Positions 6,099 to 12,106 of a stretch of DNA of 12,106 nt are shown piece after piece. The notes under the pieces were generated by a model, which saw nothing but the letters and a program-made list of their open reading frames with translations, ran no database searches and was not told where the DNA came from. The DNA lies in NCBI GenBank assembly GCA_022822575.1, contig JAJEBJ010000418.1:1-12106 (forward strand). The letters are read 5' to 3'. The stretch comes from Alphaproteobacteria bacterium (GTDB lineage Bacteria > Pseudomonadota > Alphaproteobacteria > SP197). How positions within the stretch are numbered: position 1 is the stretch's first letter; each line of letters starts with the position of its first letter. Both the position numbers and the translations under genes were made by a program.

Positions 6099-7267
6099 TT
6101 GAGCGGGAGGGAGCCGGAACCGGTCGCCCCATCGACGAAGGGTTCCTTGCCCAGGATGGCAAGTCCGTAACCCTCGATGGCCCTGTAGGGCGCAGGATTG
6201 TTGGTCAGGATGCGAATGGTGCGCAGGCCAAGGTCGTGCAGGATCTGGGCACCCGTGCCGTACTGTCGCCAGTCGAGGCCGTGCAGGACATCATTGCGGT
6301 CTCCATCCGATTCCCCGTAGATCCGCCGGCGTCCGAATCCGAGACCCCAGCCTTGCGGTCCGCGCAGATAAAGAAAGACGGCAGCCGGTTCCCGGGCAAG
6401 CCGCTCAAGCGCAATGTCCACGAGACTGCGGCCGGCTCCCCTCACCGTTCCGAAGACATCGTCAATGGCGCTGGCTGCGTGAACCCTGACGAGAACGCCG
6501 TCGTCGGAAGAGCGAACATCCCCTTTCACGAGGGCGAGATGCTCGGTGTTGTCGATTTCCGAACGATAGACGAAGACTTCGAAGTGGCCGTGCCTGGTCT
6601 CGAACGGCGCCCGATCAATGAGCGTGACGAGGCGCTCGGTGCGTCGCCGGTAAGCGATGAGATCGGCAATGGAGATAAGGGCCAGTCCGTTCTCGCGGGC
6701 AAAGGGCAACAGATCCGGCAGACGCATGAGGGCGCCCCGGTCGTTGACGATCTCGCAGATCATGCCTGCCGGAGCGCACCCGGCGAGCCGCGCCAGGTCG
6801 ACGGCGGCCTCGGTATGGCCGGCGCGGGTCAGGACACCTCCTTCGCGCGCCCGCAACGGAAAGATGTGCCCGGGCCGGGCGAAACTCGACGCATCGACGC
6901 GCCGGTTGCCGCCGTCACCGGCAAGGGCCCGGATGGTCCGCGCTCGATCTTCTGCCGAAATGCCCGTGGTCGTGCCGAAACGGTAGTCCACGGAAATCGT
7001 GAACGCCGTGCGGTGTTGTTCGGTGTTGTGCTGCACCATCTGCGGCAACTCGAGTTCATCGAGACGTTCTCCTTCCATGGGAACGCAGATGACGCCGGCT
7101 GTATGGCGGACAAAGAAAGCGACCTGTTCCGGCGTCGCCCTTTCCGCCGCCATGATGAGATCGCCTTCATTCTCGCGGTGCTCGTCGTCAACGACGACGA
7201 CGGGACGGCCCGCGGCAATCTCGGCAATCGCGTCCTCGATGGTCGAGAAATCTCGCTCCTCGGTCAT
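6092..7267 (-). CDS. 3,4-dihydroxy-2-butanone-4-phosphate synthase with degenerate GTP cyclohydrolase II-like domain (RibBX type)
   Basis: A 391-residue protein with the RibBA layout. Residues 1-210 are a RibB domain making the 4-carbon riboflavin precursor from ribulose 5-phosphate. Its acidic loop DDEHRENEGDL (27-37) keeps Arg31, Glu32 and Asp36; NTEQHRTAFT (81-90), GTTTGISAEDR (98-108), RPGHIFPLRA (131-140), GHTEA (His151) and CEIVND (Glu172) are also intact, so this half should be active. Residues 221-391 align with GTP cyclohydrolase II, but the zinc motif (RVHSEC...RCDCG in active enzymes) reads RVHAASAIDDVFGTVRGAG, with all three Cys gone, and the EGRxIGL GTP-contact motif reads PQGWGLGF. 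LTNNP near 355-359 survives. The second activity is therefore very likely lost, matching the ribBX variant known from Proteobacteria. It lies between the CpdR-like gene (42-base gap) and the aminotransferase. No FMN riboswitch is visible upstream. Confidence 0.9.
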   Translation of the reverse strand: MTEERDFSTIEDAIAEIAAGRPVVVVDDEHRENEGDLIMAAERATPEQVAFFVRHTAGVICVPMEGERLDELELPQMVQHNTEQHRTAFTISVDYRFGTTTGISAEDRARTIRALAGDGGNRRVDASSFARPGHIFPLRAREGGVLTRAGHTEAAVDLARLAGCAPAGMICEIVNDRGALMRLPDLLPFARENGLALISIADLIAYRRRTERLVTLIDRAPFETRHGHFEVFVYRSEIDNTEHLALVKGDVRSSDDGVLVRVHAASAIDDVFGTVRGAGRSLVDIALERLAREPAAVFLYLRGPQGWGLGFGRRRIYGESDGDRNDVLHGLDWRQYGTGAQILHDLGLRTIRILTNNPAPYRAIEGYGLAILGKEPFVDGATGSGSLPLNA

Positions 7268-7309
7268 GGCCGGGATTCCGGATGGTGACCAGGAGCCGGC
7301 CCAGGACCG

Positions 7310-7669
7310 TCACGCTGCGAGAAGATTGTCGATCTCACCGATGATGCTGTTGAGATGGAAGCGCGGGAGCAGGCTTGCCTCATCGAGCGCCGGAAGGGCT
7401 CCCTGGCGCAACGCCAGGACGCCGAATCCGTCCAGGAAGAGAATGCGCAGGCCCGGGACGGTTGCCACCGCACGTCTGGCCAGTTCAGGTCCATCGATGT
7501 CATCCATCCTCGCCTCGGTGATAAGGATCCTGAAGGCTCCCGGCACAAGCCACGCGATCGCTTCGCGTCCGTTCGCCATCGGCGAGACAACATGTCCCTG
7601 TCTCAACAACCGCTTTGTCAGATATCCCCGAAGCACATCGTCCTGCGCCACCAGGAGAATGCGTGCCAT
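7310..7669 (-). CDS. CpdR-like single-domain response regulator, degenerate (pseudo-receiver)
   Basis: A 119-residue stand-alone receiver domain without an output domain. MARILLVAQDD at the start, the spacing of DG-PELARRA (59-66), ILFLDGF at 76-82 and the FHLNSIIGEIDNLLAA tail follow the CpdR pattern; CpdR is an alphaproteobacterial adaptor that controls ClpXP proteolysis. The acidic pair Asp10-Asp11 is kept, but the phospho-acceptor is Glu52 (ITEARMDDIDG where family members have TDIVMP-MDG), the switch Thr/Ser position is Asp80, and the conserved Lys-Pro is replaced by Arg103 directly followed by Phe. It therefore probably cannot be phosphorylated normally and may be locked in one state. 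The ATG at 7669 gives the conserved N-terminus; an earlier in-frame ATG at 7726 would add an unrelated tail. First gene of the minus-strand operon, divergent from the amidohydrolase gene. The CpdR relation is strong by eye; the function is inferred. Confidence 0.8.
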   Translation of the reverse strand: MARILLVAQDDVLRGYLTKRLLRQGHVVSPMANGREAIAWLVPGAFRILITEARMDDIDGPELARRAVATVPGLRILFLDGFGVLALRQGALPALDEASLLPRFHLNSIIGEIDNLLAA

Positions 7670-7768
7670 CGGCCCTATGTCCGCCCACACCGGTTGTTCA
7701 GACAACCCGGCACACCGACTCTCCACTCGACGCGTGACAACGACATGCGGCTAATCTAAACCGGTCCA
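7670..7768. promoter_or_regulatory. Divergent intergenic region with a palindrome
   Basis: These 99 bases separate the minus-strand operon (CpdR-like gene first) from the plus-strand operon (amidohydrolase first), so both promoters should be here. GGTTGT-TCAG-ACAACC at 7692-7707 is a perfect 6-bp inverted repeat and the best operator candidate, nearer the minus-strand start. A short AT-rich segment, CTAATCTAAA (7751-7760), lies just before the GTG of the plus-strand gene. I could not place convincing -35/-10 pairs on either strand, and no CtrA-type TTAA-N7-TTAA site is seen. Confidence 0.45.
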
Positions 7769-8683
7769 GTGAGACGCGCAAACGATAATGGCGGGTCGCA
7801 GGTCCTTGAGGTCATCCACCCGGATCGCCGGACCCTGCCGGTCCTGATCTCGTCGCCACACAGCGGCCGAAACTATGATCCCTCCTTTCTCGGGATGACA
7901 CGTCTCGACAGCCAGGCGATCCGTCGCTCCGAGGACGCCTTCGTTGACCGCCTCATAGCCGGGATACCGGCACTGGGCGCTCCCACCATATCGGCGCTCT
8001 TTCCCCGCGCCTGGATCGATGTCAACCGTGAGCCGGGCGAACTCGACTGCACCATGTTCGAGGGGCCGTTGAGAGCCACCCCAGGCCACAACAGTCCCCG
8101 CGTCAGGGCGGGACTGGGAATCATCCCGCGCGTCGTTGCCGGCGGTGCGGCAATCTACCGGTCCAGGCTGCCGGCGGCCGAGGCGCAACGCCGCATTGCC
8201 AGCTGTTACACCCCCTATCACACCACACTCGAGCATCTGATCGACGAAACCCGTCAGCTGTTTGGCGCCGTCTGCCTGATCGACTGTCATTCCATGCCAA
8301 CGGCTCGCCCTGCCTGCGGTCACAAACCGGCCGACATCGTGCTCGGTGACCGGTTCGGCACATCATGCGCCCCGGCGGTGTCACGGGCGGCAGCGGACGC
8401 CCTGCAGGCTGAGGGAGCGATGGTCCGCCGCAACCATCCCTATCCGGGCGGCCACATCACGAGACGCTATGGACGGCCGGACCTCGGCATGCACGCCATC
8501 CAGATCGAGGTTGACCGGCGACTCTATCTCGATGAGACGACCGTCGAGCCGACCGCGGGATTCGCAGCCACAGCGCGCCTCCTCGAGGCCGCCATCCTGG
8601 CGATCGCGCATGTGGTTCACGGACTGGCGCAGCCTGTCGCAAGCGTGGAGCACACATTGACGGACGCCGGCACGAGGGCATGA
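7769..8683 (+). CDS. N-formylglutamate amidohydrolase family protein (HutG-like)
   Basis: A 304-residue cytoplasmic metal-dependent hydrolase. The characterised family member splits N-formylglutamate to formate and glutamate, the last step of one histidine degradation route. Visible motifs: LISSPHSG (27-33), RSEDAFVD (53-60), FPRAWIDVNREPGELD (78-93), LIDCHSMP (170-177), VLGDRFG (191-197), NHPYPGGHITRRYG (222-235) and QIEVDRRLYLDE (245-256). All are in the expected order, and the length is normal for the family, so the fold and metal site look intact. The start is GTG: there is an in-frame stop at 7757-7759 and no other start upstream, but no good ribosome site precedes it. No histidine-utilisation genes (hutH, hutU, hutI) are near, so the substrate may be another N-acyl amino acid. 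It is followed after 32 bases by the CocE/NonD hydrolase, probably as one operon. Confidence 0.9.
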   Translation: MRRANDNGGSQVLEVIHPDRRTLPVLISSPHSGRNYDPSFLGMTRLDSQAIRRSEDAFVDRLIAGIPALGAPTISALFPRAWIDVNREPGELDCTMFEGPLRATPGHNSPRVRAGLGIIPRVVAGGAAIYRSRLPAAEAQRRIASCYTPYHTTLEHLIDETRQLFGAVCLIDCHSMPTARPACGHKPADIVLGDRFGTSCAPAVSRAAADALQAEGAMVRRNHPYPGGHITRRYGRPDLGMHAIQIEVDRRLYLDETTVEPTAGFAATARLLEAAILAIAHVVHGLAQPVASVEHTLTDAGTRA

Positions 8684-8702
8684 TCGCCGGCGGGCGGCTG
8701 AC

Positions 8703-8709
8703 AAGGAGG
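8703..8709 (+). promoter_or_regulatory. Strong ribosome binding site of the CocE/NonD hydrolase gene
   Basis: AAGGAGG lies 6 bases before the ATG at 8716 and is nearly the full anti-16S complement, the best such site in the window. It selects 8716 over an in-frame ATG at 8680 that overlaps the amidohydrolase stop, and suggests high expression of this gene. Confidence 0.8.
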
Positions 8710-8715
8710 ATCAAC

Positions 8716-10743
8716 ATGGCGGTTGACGACATCACGGTGGTGACAGACTTCCCCCACCAGGTCGAGGTCATCGAGAACACATGGATTCCGCTGTCGGACG
8801 GCACCCGGCTGGCCGCACGAATCTGGTTGCCTGAGAGCGCACGCGACAATCCGGTTCCGGCCATTCTCGAATACCTCCCCTACCGCAAACGGGACGGCAC
8901 CCGTGACCGCGACGAACTCACCCATCCCTGGTATGCCGGTCACGGCTACGCGGCCGTGCGGGTGGACATTCGGGGTTCCGGAGAGTCGGAGGGTATTCTC
9001 GAGGATGAATACCTGAAGCAGGAACAGGACGACGCACTCGAAATCCTTGCCTGGATTGCCTCACAGGACTGGTGCACCGGCGCCTGCGGCATGATCGGAA
9101 TCTCCTGGGGCGGGTTCAATGGCCTGCAGATCGCGGCCAGACGGCCACCGGAACTCAAGGCCATCGTCACCATTGCCTCTACGGATGACCGCTACAGCGA
9201 CGACATCCATTACATGGGCGGGGTCATGACAAATGATTCGATGTCCTGGGCCTCCACCATGTTCGGCATGAACACACGCCCGCCCGATCCGGCCCTGGTC
9301 GACAACTGGCGCGAACTGTGGATGGCCCGGCTCGAGGCGAACGATCCATGGCTCATCAAGTGGTTGCACCACCAGCGCCGCGATGCCTTGTGGAAGCACG
9401 GATCTGTCATCGAGAACCACGCCGACATCGAAGCAGCCGTCTATGCTGTCGGCGGCTGGGCCGACGGCTACTCGAATGCCGTACCGCGCATGCTGGCGGG
9501 CCTGACATGCCCAAGGAAGGGCCTGATCGGCCCCTGGGCGCACAAGTACCCGCACTTCGCCAATCCCGGGCCGCGCATCGGTTTCCTCCAGGAGACCCTC
9601 CGTTGGTGGGACCGTTGGCTCAAGGGCATCGACAACGGAATCATGGATGAACCCATGTATCGCGTGTGGATGCAGAACAGCCATCCACCTGCCACCTGGA
9701 GTGGCCATCGCGAGGGACGCTGGGTGGCCGAACCCTGCTGGCCGTCTCCGGCCATCGAGGATTTGGTGTTCGAGTGTTCCGCCCGCGGCACGCTGGAATG
9801 CGACGGAGAACCGACATCGCCCGTCATCATCCGCACGCCGCTCACCATGGGTCAGGACCAGGGCGAATGGTGCCAGTACGGACTGGACCACGATGCACCC
9901 GGTGATCAACGGGCAGAGGACGGCTGTTCGATCGTCTTCGAATCCGATCCTCTCGGCGATCCTCTGGAAATCCTTGGCGCGCCTGTCGTCGAGCTTGATG
10001 TCTCCGCCGACCGGCCGTGCGCTTTCATTGCAGCCAGGCTGTGTGATGTCGCCCCTGACGGCGCGTCGACGCGGGTGACCTATGGGGTGCTCAACCTCAC
10101 CCACCGCGACAGCCATGAACATCCCGAGTCCCTCGAGCCCGGAATGGTCTACCGGGTGCGGGTGCAGCTCAACGACATTGCCCAGGAGTTTGCTGCCGAC
10201 CATCGCATCCGCCTGGCGCTCTCCAACGCCATGTGGCCCCTGTTGTGGCCCTCACCCGAACCGGTCTCGCTCACGTTGCACCGCGGCGTCCTTCATCTGC
10301 CACGGCGCCCGAGTCGCGCAGACGATGCGTCGCTGCCGGCGTTTCCTCCACCCGAGAGTGCGCATCCGTGGAAGACCGACGTGATCGAACCGCCGTCCGA
10401 CCGGCGATGGACGACTCGGGAGGTGACCGGAGAGGTTCGTTTATCGGTCTTGCGTGACGGCGGGCTCATCCGTGATCCGGCCACCGACTGGACTTTCGGC
10501 GCTCGGTGTGAACAGCACTTCGACATCACGGAAAACGACCCCGCGTCCACCCGCATCACCATCACCTGGACGTGGCGGCAATTGCGCGAATCCGCTGGTT
10601 TCGATGTCAGCACGACGACCCGCTCGAGCCTCGCGTGCACCCGGGACGACTGGGTGTTCGAGGCCGATTGCGAGGCCTTCGAAAGCGGCCGCAGGGTGTG
10701 GGCACGAAGCTGGAACGAGACCATTCCCCGTGACCTCAACTGA
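8716..10743 (+). CDS. CocE/NonD family serine hydrolase (peptidase S15-like acylase/esterase)
   Basis: A 675-residue alpha/beta hydrolase of the group containing cocaine esterase, glutaryl-7-ACA acylase and Xaa-Pro dipeptidyl-peptidase. These cleave esters, amides or N-terminal dipeptides. The N-terminal segment has LEYLPYRKRDGT (51-62) and VRVDIRGSGESEG (81-93), then the nucleophile elbow GISWGG with Ser130. Likely triad partners are Asp250 in GGWADGYSN and His276 in GPWAHKYPH. Residues from about 340 on form the beta-sandwich PepX_C-like domain, with ILGAPVVELDVSADRP and LRDGG..RD segments, and a further beta-rich tail. There is no signal peptide, so it acts in the cytoplasm on imported substrate. 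The ATG at 8716 is chosen for its strong ribosome site. It lies between the amidohydrolase and the permease pair of transporter B, 69 bases before the latter, which suggests that the transporter delivers its substrate (inference). Exact specificity cannot be read. Confidence 0.92.
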   Translation: MAVDDITVVTDFPHQVEVIENTWIPLSDGTRLAARIWLPESARDNPVPAILEYLPYRKRDGTRDRDELTHPWYAGHGYAAVRVDIRGSGESEGILEDEYLKQEQDDALEILAWIASQDWCTGACGMIGISWGGFNGLQIAARRPPELKAIVTIASTDDRYSDDIHYMGGVMTNDSMSWASTMFGMNTRPPDPALVDNWRELWMARLEANDPWLIKWLHHQRRDALWKHGSVIENHADIEAAVYAVGGWADGYSNAVPRMLAGLTCPRKGLIGPWAHKYPHFANPGPRIGFLQETLRWWDRWLKGIDNGIMDEPMYRVWMQNSHPPATWSGHREGRWVAEPCWPSPAIEDLVFECSARGTLECDGEPTSPVIIRTPLTMGQDQGEWCQYGLDHDAPGDQRAEDGCSIVFESDPLGDPLEILGAPVVELDVSADRPCAFIAARLCDVAPDGASTRVTYGVLNLTHRDSHEHPESLEPGMVYRVRVQLNDIAQEFAADHRIRLALSNAMWPLLWPSPEPVSLTLHRGVLHLPRRPSRADDASLPAFPPPESAHPWKTDVIEPPSDRRWTTREVTGEVRLSVLRDGGLIRDPATDWTFGARCEQHFDITENDPASTRITITWTWRQLRESAGFDVSTTTRSSLACTRDDWVFEADCEAFESGRRVWARSWNETIPRDLN

Positions 10744-10764
10744 GCGCCGGGCCATGGAGGCAGG

Positions 10765-10778
10765 CAACTGGACAGTTG
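10765..10778 (+). repeat. Palindrome in the gap between hydrolase and permease genes
   Basis: CAACTG-GA-CAGTTG is a perfect inverted repeat in the 69-base gap 10744-10812, nested in a wider GGCAA...TTGCC pairing (10763-10785). As RNA it could form a small hairpin that adjusts permease expression relative to the hydrolase; as DNA it could be an operator for an internal promoter. There is no U-run. Role unknown. Confidence 0.35.
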
Positions 10779-10812
10779 ACTTGCCGGCCGATCCATAGCC
10801 CGATAGCAGACC

Positions 10813-11757
10813 ATGCTGTTCTACACCGTCAAGCGCTTCGGCCTAGCCATCCTCATCGTCTGCCTGGCGATGCTGATGCTGCTGTCAGCGATCCACCTGG
10901 TTCCAGGAGACCCTGCCGGTATCGCGCTCGGCCCTCGGGCCACGCCGGAAATGCGAGCCGAGTTCCGTGCTCTCATGGGAATGGATCAGCCGTTCTTCGT
11001 GCAGTACTTCAAGTTTCTTGGCAACGTCGTCACCGGCGATCTGGGTGTCGACGTGTGGTCACGGCGCCCGGTGAGCACCATGATCGGTGAACAGTTGCCT
11101 CATACCATCGCCCTTGCCATGGCTGGACTGGGGTGGGCCATCGTGCTTGGCATTCCGATGGGATGTTACTCGGCGGTTCACCGCAACAGCGTCCTCGACA
11201 AGCTGACCGGTGTGCTGTCGGTAGGCTGCATCGCCATCCCCTCGTTCATCGTCGGCCTCTATGCCCTCCTCCTCTTCGCCGTCGAACTGAAGATCTTTCC
11301 GGCGATTGGCGCCGGCGACGCCGGCGACATCAAGGACCAGCTTGTCCATCTGGTGCTGCCGGGGCTGGCTGTCGGCCTGGGCTGGGTCGGCTATCTGGCG
11401 CGCTTCGTGCGCACTTCCATGCTGGAAGTCATGGGTGAGAACCACATCAGGATGGCGCGCGCCTATGGTCTCTCGAACCGGCGCATTACCTATGTCTATG
11501 CCCTCAAGCTGGCCATCCTGCCCACCGTTGCCCTTCTCGGCGTCGGTGTAGGCAGCCTCATTTCGGGAGCCGTCTTCGCGGAAATCATCTTCGCGCGTCC
11601 TGGTATCGGCAAGATGGTGGTGGATGCGGTCAACACCCGGAACTACCCGATCGTCATGGGTGGCGTTCTCGTCACGACCATGCTCTTCGCCCTGTCGACA
11701 CTGATTTCGGATCTCATCGCCGCCTGGCTCGATCCGCGGATCCGTCAGGGTCTCTAG
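10813..11757 (+). CDS. ABC transporter permease, DppB/GsiC type (transporter B)
   Basis: A 314-residue inner-membrane permease of a second peptide-type importer. It starts MLFYTVKRFGLAILIVCLAM and has the HLVPGDPAG motif at 28-36, GDLGVDVWSRRPV at 75-87, and the EAA loop at about 210-232 (NHIRMARAYGLSNRRITYVY). The FARPGIGKMVVDAV segment (260-273) and terminal LDPRIRQGL are typical. Length is usual for the family and shorter than the transporter A homologue, which carries a longer first periplasmic loop; the two are clearly different paralogues rather than a recent duplication. A tandem 9-base repeat (GCCGGCGAC at 11311-11319 and 11320-11328) encodes AGDAGD in a loop. The ribosome site is poor. 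The TAG stop is followed directly by the ATG of the next permease, so they are co-translated. Confidence 0.95.
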   Translation: MLFYTVKRFGLAILIVCLAMLMLLSAIHLVPGDPAGIALGPRATPEMRAEFRALMGMDQPFFVQYFKFLGNVVTGDLGVDVWSRRPVSTMIGEQLPHTIALAMAGLGWAIVLGIPMGCYSAVHRNSVLDKLTGVLSVGCIAIPSFIVGLYALLLFAVELKIFPAIGAGDAGDIKDQLVHLVLPGLAVGLGWVGYLARFVRTSMLEVMGENHIRMARAYGLSNRRITYVYALKLAILPTVALLGVGVGSLISGAVFAEIIFARPGIGKMVVDAVNTRNYPIVMGGVLVTTMLFALSTLISDLIAAWLDPRIRQGL

Positions 11758-12106
11758 ATGGCTGACACCATCTCAAGCGACGTCGCGATCCGCCGGGAAC
11801 CCCGCTTCGCGTGGTTCCGCCAACTTCTGCGCGACCCCCTGGGCTGTTTCGGCCTGGTTCTGGTGCTCCTCATCATCCTCTCGGCGATCGGAGCAGACAT
11901 CATCGCGCCCCACGACTACAAGGCGCTTGACGTCAAGTCCCGGCTTGCCGGCCCGTCGTGGGACCATCTCCTCGGAACCGACAACCTGGGGCGCGACACC
12001 TTCAGCCGCATTCTCCACGGCGGCCAGATTGCCCTCTACGTGGCACTGGTGTCCGTCGGTTCGTCGCTCCTGCTGGGACTGGTGCTCGGCATGCTCGCCG
12101 GCTACG
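11758..12106 (+). CDS. ABC transporter permease, DppC type (transporter B), N-terminal part (3'-truncated)
   Basis: The first 116 residues of the partner permease, cut by the window end. A cytoplasmic N-terminus (MADTISSDVAIRREPRFAWF) is followed by a membrane segment at about 28-50, the IAPHDY motif and the family signature HLLGTDNLGRDTFSRILHGG at 70-89, then the start of the second membrane segment. The ATG at 11758 abuts the upstream TAG with no spacer. The EAA loop, and any ATPase or binding-protein gene of transporter B, would lie beyond the window. Assignment to the DppC group is clear from the GTDNLGRD motif. Confidence 0.93.
   Translation, partial: MADTISSDVAIRREPRFAWFRQLLRDPLGCFGLVLVLLIILSAIGADIIAPHDYKALDVKSRLAGPSWDHLLGTDNLGRDTFSRILHGGQIALYVALVSVGSSLLLGLVLGMLAGY

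Noticed and set aside
6077..7288. Long plus-strand open frame (403 codons) opposite the RibBX gene
   Set aside because: It mirrors a gene with clear family motifs; long antisense frames are expected in GC-rich coding DNA, and its product shows no recognisable motif.
7670..7726. Longer CpdR-like protein starting at 7726
   Set aside because: The added 19 residues do not resemble a receiver; MARILLV at 7669 is the expected receiver N-terminus.
7729..7760. Sigma-70 promoter using GTGACA (7734-7739) and TAATCT (7752-7757)
   Set aside because: The 12-base spacing is too short, and the elements are only partial matches.
9061..10203. Minus-strand open frame (380 codons) opposite the CocE/NonD gene
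   Set aside because: Antisense shadow of a strongly supported hydrolase; no ribosome site or family resemblance.
10754..10798. 14-codon mini-ORF (MEAGNWTVDLPADP) before the permease
   Set aside because: No ribosome site and no codon run typical of an attenuator leader; it also ends within the gap without coupling to the permease.
1..12106. Insertion sequences, CRISPR arrays, tRNA genes or attachment sites
   Set aside because: No transposase, integrase, regularly spaced repeats or cloverleaf-like segment was found; coding sequence fills almost the entire window.

Overview
This GC-rich window with tightly packed genes and short overlaps looks like a chromosomal accessory or catabolic region of an alphaproteobacterium. 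The best lineage clue is a small receiver protein related to CpdR, a regulator typical of Alphaproteobacteria. The other genes (Opp/Dpp-type ABC transporters, a BKACE enzyme, a RibBX-type riboflavin protein, an N-formylglutamate amidohydrolase-like protein) fit that but do not fix a genus. I saw no tRNA, rRNA, CRISPR, transposon or phage gene.

Layout. (1) Positions 1-3987, plus strand: the end of an Opp/Dpp-type ATPase, a family 5 periplasmic substrate-binding protein, and two permeases, joined by ATGA or 8-base overlaps except for a short hairpin-bearing gap after the binding protein. This is most of transporter A. (2) Positions 4030-7669, minus strand: read in transcription order, a degenerate CpdR-like receiver, a RibB protein with a degenerate GTP cyclohydrolase II-like tail (RibBX type), a HisC-like PLP aminotransferase, and a BKACE (DUF849) beta-keto acid cleavage enzyme. 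(3) Positions 7670-7768: a divergent control region holding a small palindrome. (4) Positions 7769-12106, plus strand: an N-formylglutamate amidohydrolase-family protein, a CocE/NonD (peptidase S15-like) serine hydrolase, and the permease pair of transporter B, whose second permease runs off the window.

How it may work (inference). Two peptide-type importers flank four catabolic-looking enzymes that lack signal peptides. One reading is import of a modified peptide, N-acyl amino acid or ester, cytoplasmic hydrolysis by the S15-like hydrolase and the formylglutamate amidohydrolase-like enzyme, transamination to a keto acid, and BKACE cleavage with acetyl-CoA to acetoacetate plus a new acyl-CoA. 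The substrate cannot be read from sequence, and this combination is not one I recognise as a named pathway. The two degenerate domains in the minus-strand operon (a receiver with Glu in place of the phospho-acceptor Asp, and a cyclohydrolase domain without its zinc cysteines) are the most distinctive molecular features. No dedicated transcription factor (LysR, GntR, IclR and so on) is visible.
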